Made by a program: the position numbers and the translations under genes. Source: Actinomadura opuntiae (GTDB lineage: Bacteria; Actinomycetota; Actinomycetes; Streptosporangiales; Streptosporangiaceae). Taken from it: a stretch of 64,000 nucleotides of DNA. The stretch spans positions 176,018 through 240,017 of the forward strand of contig NZ_JASNWF010000016.1 in the NCBI RefSeq assembly GCF_030283205.1, given 5' to 3'. Shown piece by piece: positions 58,491 to 64,000 of the stretch (positions within the stretch are counted from its first letter, which is position 1; each line of letters starts with the position of its first letter). A model generated the notes under the pieces. It ran no database searches and had not been told where the DNA came from. It saw only the letters and a program-made list of their open reading frames with translations.

Positions 58491-59830
58491 GACGCACGCT
58501 CGTCCTGGTGTCCCTCGCGGTCACCTCGATGGTCGCGCTGGCCTTCCTCATCCCGCTCGCGCTGACCGTCCGGGAGATCGCCCGGGACCGCGCGCTGACG
58601 ACCGCCGAACGGCAGGCCAGCGCGCTCGGCCCCGTGCTCGTCGTCACCGAGGACCCGGCCGCGCTCGAACGCGCCGTCGCCAGCACCCAGGCCGGCGCCG
58701 CCGGACGCATGACCGTGCACATGCCGGACGGCACGCTCGTCCCGAAGCGCGGGCCCGGCGAGCCGTCGGCGCGTCCCGAGCAGCTCATGGAGGCCGGGCG
58801 CCGCGGCCGCTCCTACACCGCGCGCGTCTCCGGCGGGTACGCGCTGCTCCAGCCCGTGTCGCTGGACGCCGGCCGCACCGCCGTCGTCGAGGTGTTCCTT
58901 CCCGACGGCGACCTCACGCGCGGGGTGTGGAAGGCGTGGCTGGTGATGACGGCCGTCGCCGCCGCGCTCGTCGCCGGGTCCGTCGTGGTCGCCGACCGGC
59001 TCGGCAACCGGATGATCCGCTCGACCCGCCGGCTCGCCGAGGCCGCCGCCGCGTTCGGCGACGGCGAGATGTCGGTGCGGATCGAGCCGGACGGGCCGCC
59101 CGAACTGGTCGAGGCGGGGCTGGCGTTCAACGCGATGGCCGACCACGTCGTCCAGCTGCTGTCGGCGGAACGGGAGATGGCCGCCGACCTGTCGCACCGG
59201 CTGCGCACGCCCCTCGCCGCCCTGCGGCTCAACGCCGAGGCGCTCGGCGACGGACCGGTCCCCGACCAGACCCGCGAGGCCGTCGACCGCCTCGAACACG
59301 AGGTCGACCAGATCATCCGGACCGTCCGCCGCCCCACCGGCCGCGGCAGCTGCGACGCGTCCAAGGTGCTGCGCGACCGCGTCGCGTTCTGGTCGGTGCT
59401 CGCCGAGGACGAGGGCCGCTCCTGCGAACTGATCGGCGCCGAGGGGCCCGCGCCGCTGCCGCTGCCCGGCACCGAACTCGCCGCCGCCGTCGACGCGCTG
59501 CTCGGCAACGTCTTCCGGCACACCGCCGAGGGCACCGGCTTCGTCGTCACCCTCCACCAGGGGCAGGGCGTCACCGGCATCCTCGTCGCCGACGGCGGCC
59601 CCGGCATCGCCGACCCGGACGCGGCCCTCAAGCGCGGCAGCAGCGGCGGCGGATCCACCGGCCTCGGCCTCGACATCGCGCGCCGCGCCGCCGAGTCCAC
59701 CGGCGGCTACCTGCGCATCCACCGCAGCGTCCTCGGCGGCGCCCAGGTGCAGATGTGGTTCCGCACCAAGTGGCTGCCCCCGGTCCGCCGCTCCCGCCGC
59801 CTGGTCCGCCGCCGGCACTCCCGCACCTGA
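58487..59830 (+). CDS. Sensor histidine kinase
   Basis: This 447-residue kinase starts at ATG 58487. The order is membrane helix (about residues 4-28), an extracellular region of about 110 residues, a second helix (LVMTAVAAALVAGSVVVAD), HAMP, and a phospho-acceptor helix EMAADLSHRLRTPLAALRLN with the conserved His. The catalytic domain has VDALLGNVFRHTAEG (N box), VADGGPGI (G1) and GSTGLGLDIARR (G2). It autophosphorylates and passes phosphate to the coupled regulator. The signal is unknown; the extracellular domain shows no family motif. Confidence 0.93.
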   Translation: MRRTLVLVSLAVTSMVALAFLIPLALTVREIARDRALTTAERQASALGPVLVVTEDPAALERAVASTQAGAAGRMTVHMPDGTLVPKRGPGEPSARPEQLMEAGRRGRSYTARVSGGYALLQPVSLDAGRTAVVEVFLPDGDLTRGVWKAWLVMTAVAAALVAGSVVVADRLGNRMIRSTRRLAEAAAAFGDGEMSVRIEPDGPPELVEAGLAFNAMADHVVQLLSAEREMAADLSHRLRTPLAALRLNAEALGDGPVPDQTREAVDRLEHEVDQIIRTVRRPTGRGSCDASKVLRDRVAFWSVLAEDEGRSCELIGAEGPAPLPLPGTELAAAVDALLGNVFRHTAEGTGFVVTLHQGQGVTGILVADGGPGIADPDAALKRGSSGGGSTGLGLDIARRAAESTGGYLRIHRSVLGGAQVQMWFRTKWLPPVRRSRRLVRRRHSRT

Positions 59831-60328
59831 TCAGCCGCGGACGTGGTCGCCCGTCCCGCCGTCGATCAGCTCCCGGACGACGTCCAGGTGCCCGGCGTGC
59901 CGCGCGGTCTCCTCGATCATGTGGATCAGCACCCAGCGCAGCGACACCGTCCGGCCGGACCACGACGTGCCGGTCGCGTCGAGGTCCAGCTCACCGATCA
60001 CCCGGTCCGCCGCCGCCCGCGCCCGCTCGTAGAACGCGAGGATCCCTTCCGTCGTCTCGCCGGCCTCGATCCGCAGGTCCTTCTCCGGATCGTCGTCGTC
60101 CAGCGGAAGCGGCTCGGTCTCGTAGCCGAACGTCTCGCAGAACCACGAGTACTCCATGGCCGCCAGGTGCTTGGTCAGCCCCAGCAGCGTCGTCCCCGAC
60201 GGCGTCATCGCCCGCCGCACCTGCTCGTCGTCGAGCCCGTCCAGCTTCCACGGCACCACGTCCCGATGCCGGTCGAGGCTCGCCTTCAGGCTTTCCTTCT
60301 CTTCGCCGAGAAACGGCACATCCCTCAT
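59831..60328 (-). CDS. DinB/DUF664-family protein (copy 2)
   Basis: This 165-residue paralogue of the gene at 50626 starts at ATG 60328, with a leaderless-type TACGGT six bases upstream. LLGLTKHLAAMEYSWFCETF and HMIEETARHAGHLDVVREL carry the same histidine triad as copy 1. It converges with the histidine kinase, with stop codons abutting. Probably a metal-dependent, possibly mycothiol-linked enzyme of unknown substrate. Confidence 0.87.
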   Translation of the reverse strand: MRDVPFLGEEKESLKASLDRHRDVVPWKLDGLDDEQVRRAMTPSGTTLLGLTKHLAAMEYSWFCETFGYETEPLPLDDDDPEKDLRIEAGETTEGILAFYERARAAADRVIGELDLDATGTSWSGRTVSLRWVLIHMIEETARHAGHLDVVRELIDGGTGDHVRG

Positions 60329-60380
60329 CCGACGACCGTAGCGGGCCGGCGCCCCGACGAGCGCCGGCCCGCTCACCGCC

Positions 60381-60866
60381 TCAGCGGCAGTCGGAGTACT
60401 TGACGTACCACTTGCCGTCCCCGTCGCCGACCTTGTAGTCGGCGATCCAGAACTTGTCGGGAAGCCGCACCCACAGGTAGCCGTCCCTGCGCTGGACGGT
60501 GTCCCAGTCGGTGGTGACCTGGCTGTTGTGCTTGAGGAGGCGGACGACCCGGTACCGCAGCCCCGGCCCCTCCCGCAGGTTCAGCCCGCCCGACGGGAGG
60601 ACCCGGCCGTGGCACCAGCGCTGGCGCAGCTCGTCCCGCACCATCAGCCGGTGCATCGCCTTCGCGGCGCCCTTGCGGCCGACCTTGATGGCACCCGGCC
60701 CGTGCCCCTCCTCGCCGTCGTGCGGCGGACGCGGTTGCGCCTGCTGCGCGCCGCCCTGTCCCGGCTTCGGCGGCGGCTGCTCGCTCGCGCCCGCCGCCGC
60801 GCCCAGCGCCGTCCCGGCGAGCGTGGCCCCGGCCAGAGCCGCACCGAGCTTGACCCCTACATGCAT
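60381..60866 (-). CDS. Secreted protein with bacterial SH3-like domain
   Basis: This 161-residue protein starts at ATG 60866 with GGAGG nine bases upstream; upstream in-frame codons lack a site. A signal peptide covers about residues 1-27 (LAGATLAGTALGAAAGA). A Pro/Gln/Gly-rich linker leads to a bacterial SH3 domain: GGLNLREGPGLRYRVVRLLK, then YLWVRLPDKFWIADYKVG. SH3b domains usually bind cell-wall peptides. It may be a wall-associated protein with no enzymatic part. Confidence 0.85.
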   Translation of the reverse strand: MHVGVKLGAALAGATLAGTALGAAAGASEQPPPKPGQGGAQQAQPRPPHDGEEGHGPGAIKVGRKGAAKAMHRLMVRDELRQRWCHGRVLPSGGLNLREGPGLRYRVVRLLKHNSQVTTDWDTVQRRDGYLWVRLPDKFWIADYKVGDGDGKWYVKYSDCR

Positions 60867-61060
60867 CTGTACCTCCAGGTTCGTCCAGACCGACAGCCTG
60901 GTCACCACCCAGAGTGACAGACCGACCCCGGCGAGTGACAGCACTCGAGCCCGCTCCACCCGTCGACACGAACCTCACCCCGACGGACCGCCCCGGCGGT
61001 CCTGAGGAGCATGTGGGGTCGCTGAGTCAGCCGCGGCGGCTCAGTGCCCGTTGCGGGACG

Positions 61061-61498
61061 TCAGCGCGTGCGCGCGGGCAGCCGACCGGCGACGAGCGGG
61101 ACGACGATCGCCGCGGCCACCAGGTGGGTGAGCATGAGGACGATCCTCGTCGACGGCGCCGCCGGGACGACGAGGTCGGGCACGACCGACAGCACCGTGA
61201 GCGCGGCGGTGACCGCAACGAACGTGCGCCTGGGCGTCGCGGCCCAGCGCCGCAGCGCCACGGCCAGCACCAGGCCGATCGCGGCGCACGCCAGCGTCAG
61301 CTGCGTGAAGCCGAGCAGCGGAATCGGTGCGCCGTCGATCTCCAGGGACACGCCCGCGCTCTTGGCGACCGCGGCGATGACGGTGGTGGCCAGGGCGGCG
61401 CCGACGGCGGCGAGCCCGCCGGTCCGCCACAGCGGAACGGTGCGAGGCGAGGTCGCGGCGGTCGTGGACGGAGCTGCGGTGTAACCGGAGATGCTCAT
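61061..61498 (-). CDS. DUF6069-family membrane protein
   Basis: This 145-residue protein with four predicted helices starts at ATG 61498. LAAVGAALATTVIAAVAKSA, FTQLTLACAAIGLVLAVALR, FVAVTAALTVLSVVPDLVVP and RIVLMLTHLVAAAIVVPLVA are the helices, matching the small DUF6069 family of actinobacteria. Function unknown. It has no obvious operon partner. Confidence 0.85.
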   Translation of the reverse strand: MSISGYTAAPSTTAATSPRTVPLWRTGGLAAVGAALATTVIAAVAKSAGVSLEIDGAPIPLLGFTQLTLACAAIGLVLAVALRRWAATPRRTFVAVTAALTVLSVVPDLVVPAAPSTRIVLMLTHLVAAAIVVPLVAGRLPARTR

Positions 61499-61808
61499 GC
61501 GCTTGCCCTTTCGTCATCGTGCGAGGCGACGTTGTTTCGAAAGGGCAGACCAGGCGGATCGAGCGAACTCATCGGTCGACCCGAAATTGCAGCATTTTCG
61601 CATGTCAGCGGCCGGGGACAGGGCGAGATCCCCGCCGACCCGCTCATCCGCGCGCGGCGCGCGGCCCGTTGCGCGGCCCCCGCCAGGCGGGCGGCCGCGC
61701 GTCCACGGCGACGGGCTTCCTCTTCAGCACCTGGGGCTGGCGGCGATCCCCTGCGCCGTGGCCGCGCACCGGGCCGCCGACGGCTTCACCTGCTGAAGGC
61801 GGAGCCGG
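61499..61808. other. Intergenic region without a supported gene
   Basis: This 310-bp stretch between two minus-strand genes has short open frames of poor composition and no ribosome sites. The AT-richer part near 61530-61610 may hold the promoter of the DUF6069 gene. The GC-rich part from 61640 has frames resembling degraded coding sequence but no recognisable domain. Confidence 0.4.
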
Positions 61809-61988
61809 TCAGGTTCGTGACTTGTCCTGCTTCCAGGACAGCGGGCCGGGCAGGTCGACCCGGTGCGCCCGCGCACGCGAGTTCCAGGACCACCGGCCGA
61901 TCTTGATCGTCCAGGACGAGAGCCCGTTCTCGGTGAAGTTCAGAATCAGAGGTCCGTATCGCTTGCGCTTCCGGAACATGATGCCCAT
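61809..61988 (-). CDS. DUF4236-like small protein (59 residues)
   Basis: This short minus-strand gene starts at ATG 61988 with AAGGGAG eight bases upstream and stops at 61809. The product begins MGIMFRKRKRYGPLILNF, continues ENGLSSWTIKIGRWSWN and then RAHRVDLPGPLSWKQ. The FRKR-GPL--NF--GLSS arrangement is the DUF4236 pattern seen in small actinobacterial proteins. No signal peptide or enzyme motif is present. It is basic and strand-rich. Its function is unknown. Confidence 0.78.
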   Translation of the reverse strand: MGIMFRKRKRYGPLILNFTENGLSSWTIKIGRWSWNSRARAHRVDLPGPLSWKQDKSRT

Positions 61989-62080
61989 CGCCGCTGCTCC
62001 CTTCTCGATCCCTCGCTGGCGACGCGGACCTGCCCTGGAGATCGTCCGCCAAACGGCACCCCTTAAACGGACCGCCCCCT

Positions 62081-62318
62081 ATCCAAATAACGGTCAGCCC
62101 GAGCCACGCGGACAGCCCGCGATGGACGACGCCGGCCTACCTGGCCGCCCAGCAGGACTTCACGGCATCGGCGGACGGGACGTGGGTCAACACCGCCTAC
62201 ACCCAGACCGTCTCGCCGCATTACTACCTGTCGTACGACGTCAAGGCCGAGGTGAAGGAGCAGGCGACCAACCGGATCGTCGCGCGCCACCGCGTACTGC
62301 CTCTACATCGCACCCTGA
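62081..62318 (+). pseudogene. Frameshifted C-terminal remnant of a secreted-type protein
   Basis: From about 62081 one plus-strand frame reads protein-like sequence (SPRWTTPAYLAAQQDFTASA, then NTAYTQTVSPHYYLSYDVKA) but has no start codon. It loses sense after RIVARHR at 62293. Moving one base (skipping 62294) gives YCLYIAP and a stop at 62316-62318, a natural end. The combination of missing 5' end and single-base frameshift suggests a decayed gene; a sequencing error could explain the frameshift but not the missing start. Confidence 0.55.
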
Positions 62319-62349
62319 CCGGCGCGGGCGTGGCCGTGGCGCAGAGGCG

Positions 62350-63555
62350 TCAGCGGAGGGACGGGTCGGCGAGGGCCTGGGCGGACGCGTCGGGGACGTA
62401 GGCAGCCATTGCGGCGATGAGCGTTCGGATACCGCGGCGGACGTCCGAGCTGAGCGAGGCGTGGCGCGCGACGTCGAGTTCGTTGGCGACGGTGAGGAGG
62501 GCGAAGTCGGTGAGGTCGGCGTCGGCCAGGGAGACGACCTCGCCGGTGAAGCGGTCCGTGAGCGGGAGCGGCGCTGCACCGAGGCGGGCATAGGTCTCGC
62601 TCCGGTCGCAGGCGTCGTAGAGGTAGACGAGGCTTTCGGCCTCGTCGCCGATCGCCTCCCTCAGGCGGGGCCGCCGGTCGAGCGGCAGCAGCGCGTGAGG
62701 GAAACCGTCGGTGCCGTAGGCGGCGTGGCACAGCGTCGCGAGGCTCAGGCGTCGGCCGCCGCCCCAACCGTCCACCAGCTCGCGCACCCGCTGCAGGTGG
62801 TCGAAGAGGTTTCCGCCGGGGTGGTCGACCTCCGCCGCGCCGAGTTCGCGCAGCAGCGCCAGTGCCGGCCACTCGGCGGTGGCGGAGATGGCCTCGGCCA
62901 GTGCCACCGGCTGGTCGCGGGCGACGAGGTGCCCGGCATCGCGGACGCGTGTGACCACGGCGTGGGGAGCCAGACGCAGGAACCGGTCGACGTCGCCGTC
63001 CGTCACGGCCGACCCGCTGCCGCTGCGGACGAGCAGGACGGGCAGGTCGAGCTCCGCAGTGATCCGCCGCAGCCGTGGAACCTGGGCGAGGATGTCTTCG
63101 ACAAGCTCGCTGTGCGCGTCGAGCATGTCCCTGTCGGCGACGAAGCGGCGGGCCCGCTGTGGTTCGAGGTTGGGTACGACGTCCACCAGCACCAGCCCCG
63201 CCACTCTCGCCCGGACGGCCGGGTCGTCCAGAGCGGCGATGGCGGCGAGTCCGCCCAGCGAGGCACCGACGACCACGCATCCCGGTCGCTCGGCGTGGAG
63301 CATGGCGGCGACGTCGTCCGCGCAGGGCGCGAGCGCCCGCGGCGAGCCGCCGCTGTCACCGTGACCGCGCTGGTCGAAGGCCACACACCGGAACCCCGAC
63401 CCGACCAGGACGTCGGTGACCGGCGCCCACACCTGCCGGCGCTCACCCCCGGCGTGGAGCAGCAGGACGGTCGGCCCGGCCCCGACCTCCTCGCCGCGCA
63501 GGACCGCGTCAGGGCGCGCGACGCTACGCGCCCGGGGAACGGTGAGGTCGATCAC
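62350..63555 (-). CDS. Alpha/beta hydrolase fused to a DUF6817 domain
   Basis: This 401-residue protein starts at GTG 63555 with GAGAGG upstream. The first 240 residues are an alpha/beta hydrolase: LLLHAGGERRQVWAPVTDVL, FDQRGHGDSGG, nucleophile in VVGASLGGLAAIA and a C-terminal VRDAGHLVARDQP with the catalytic His. The last about 150 residues (GAAEVDHPGGNLFDHLQRVR, LATLCHAAYGTDGFPHALLP, LVYLYDACDRSETYARLG) match DUF6817, a helical domain with His/Asp spacing like an HD fold. The fusion suggests two linked reactions or ligand control. It diverges from a TetR regulator across two palindromic operators, which probably control it. Confidence 0.85.
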   Translation of the reverse strand: MIDLTVPRARSVARPDAVLRGEEVGAGPTVLLLHAGGERRQVWAPVTDVLVGSGFRCVAFDQRGHGDSGGSPRALAPCADDVAAMLHAERPGCVVVGASLGGLAAIAALDDPAVRARVAGLVLVDVVPNLEPQRARRFVADRDMLDAHSELVEDILAQVPRLRRITAELDLPVLLVRSGSGSAVTDGDVDRFLRLAPHAVVTRVRDAGHLVARDQPVALAEAISATAEWPALALLRELGAAEVDHPGGNLFDHLQRVRELVDGWGGGRRLSLATLCHAAYGTDGFPHALLPLDRRPRLREAIGDEAESLVYLYDACDRSETYARLGAAPLPLTDRFTGEVVSLADADLTDFALLTVANELDVARHASLSSDVRRGIRTLIAAMAAYVPDASAQALADPSLR

Positions 63556-63570
63556 GGTAGTACCGCCTCT

Positions 63571-63621
63571 CTTACCTTGGGCTCTCAAGGTAAGAACTTT
63601 GCCTTGGCCTGTCAAGGTAAG
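63571..63621. promoter_or_regulatory. Twin palindromic TetR-type operators
   Basis: Site 1: CTTACCTTG (63571-63579), 6-bp spacer, CAAGGTAAG (63586-63594), a perfect 9-bp inverted repeat. Site 2: TTTGCCTTG (63598-63606), 6-bp spacer, CAAGGTAAG (63613-63621), two mismatches. Centres are 27 bp apart, and both lie in the 75-bp gap between divergent hydrolase and regulator starts. This is typical of autoregulating TetR repressors. Confidence 0.82.
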
Positions 63622-63630
63622 GTCTGTCGG

Positions 63631-64000
63631 GTGACACGCTCGCGGATGCGCCGCCCTCCCGAGGAGGCGCGGCGCCTGATCCTGGACGCCGCCGAGAGGT
63701 TCCTGGCCGAGGGCGGTGTGGCTGCCGTCCAGGTCCGGGCCATCGCCGCCCGCGTCGGCATGACCGATGCGGGGGTCAACCACCATTTCGGCACCCGTGA
63801 CCGCCTCCTGGAGGCACTGCTCCGCCACGGCGGCCGGAAGATCCGGGCCGGGGTCGAGGAGGTGCTGGACAACTGGCTCGACCGCGGCGCCGACATCGGT
63901 GAGCTGGTCGACGCCTTGGCGTTCTTCTACCGCCGGGGCTACGGCGAGCTGGCGGTGGCGCTCCACGCCGCCGGATGGCGAGACGAAGGGTCGGGAATGC
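63631..64000 (+). CDS. TetR-family transcriptional regulator (3' end cut by window edge)
   Basis: Starting at GTG 63631, 123 residues are visible. The N-terminal helix-turn-helix is standard: RLILDAAERFLAEGGVAAVQ, then VRAIAARVGMTDAGVNHHFG and TRDRLLEALLRH. The ligand-binding helices begin after this and run off the right edge. It very likely binds the two operators directly upstream and represses both itself and the hydrolase-DUF6817 gene. The ligand is unknown. Confidence 0.92.
   Translation, partial: MTRSRMRRPPEEARRLILDAAERFLAEGGVAAVQVRAIAARVGMTDAGVNHHFGTRDRLLEALLRHGGRKIRAGVEEVLDNWLDRGADIGELVDALAFFYRRGYGELAVALHAAGWRDEGSGM

Noticed and set aside
1..64000. Prophage, insertion sequence or biosynthetic gene cluster
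   Set aside because: No transposase, integrase, phage structural, NRPS, PKS or terpene-synthase genes were seen; single methyltransferase and hydrolase genes do not form a cluster.

Overview
The window is high-GC actinobacterial chromosome. The evidence is strong third-position G/C, many GTG starts, short ATGA/GTGA gene overlaps, leaderless-type promoters, an F420-type luciferase-like oxidoreductase, a PknG/GlnX/GlnH module and the dxr-rip1-ispG-GNAT order known from mycobacteria. Overall gene content fits a filamentous actinomycete (Streptosporangiales/Thermomonosporaceae-like), but this is an inference and no rRNA or marker gene proves it. No transposase, integrase, tRNA, rRNA or CRISPR array was seen.

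Layout. 1-7.4 kb: an Lrp/AsnC regulator (cut by the window edge) diverges from an aldehyde dehydrogenase, a four-gene PotADBC-type polyamine ABC transporter and a DadA/PuuB-like FAD oxidoreductase, together a polyamine uptake and catabolism operon. 7.5-10 kb: a PH-domain membrane protein, a hypothetical gene and a membrane-anchored coiled-coil protein. 10.2-19.8 kb: a tightly coupled seven-gene minus-strand operon (coiled-coil protein, PknG-like kinase, PP2C phosphatase, vWA protein, FHA protein, GlnX-like membrane sensor, GlnH-like lipoprotein) that looks like a complete amino-acid-sensing phospho-signalling system. 20-27 kb: a WYL gene under a LexA-box-like promoter, an acyltransferase, a TrmB-like regulator, a YbdK-type ligase, a methyltransferase and a hydrolase. 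25.5-30.1 kb: a PucR regulator diverging from a class-III aminotransferase and a CoA-acylating semialdehyde dehydrogenase. 30-34.6 kb: a GT-C-like membrane protein, small genes, an orphan polyamine-type binding lipoprotein and hairpin repeats.

34.8-45.3 kb: dxr, rip1 and ispG (MEP isoprenoid pathway plus site-2 protease), then three paralogous secreted tripeptidyl-peptidase-like hydrolases inserted before the DUF4081/GNAT gene that usually follows ispG. The first two share a 39-bp upstream element. 45.4-54.9 kb: two paralogous HTH proteins with an unknown C-terminal domain, a HipA-like kinase/DUF3037 pair, a cyclase, a Tat-exported TIM-barrel protein, a DinB-type protein, an LLM oxidoreductase, a thioesterase and an MHS-type transporter.

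55.2-57.2 kb holds the most unusual locus: a three-gene operon of a small membrane-anchored protein, an AAA+ ATPase whose core resembles plant Rubisco activase, and a small protein that may have a HORMA-like fold, with no Rubisco gene in the window. 57.3-64 kb: a two-component system, a second DinB-type protein, small secreted and membrane proteins, a 59-residue DUF4236-like gene, a frameshifted gene remnant, and an alpha/beta hydrolase-DUF6817 fusion diverging from a TetR regulator (cut by the window edge) across two matching palindromic operators.
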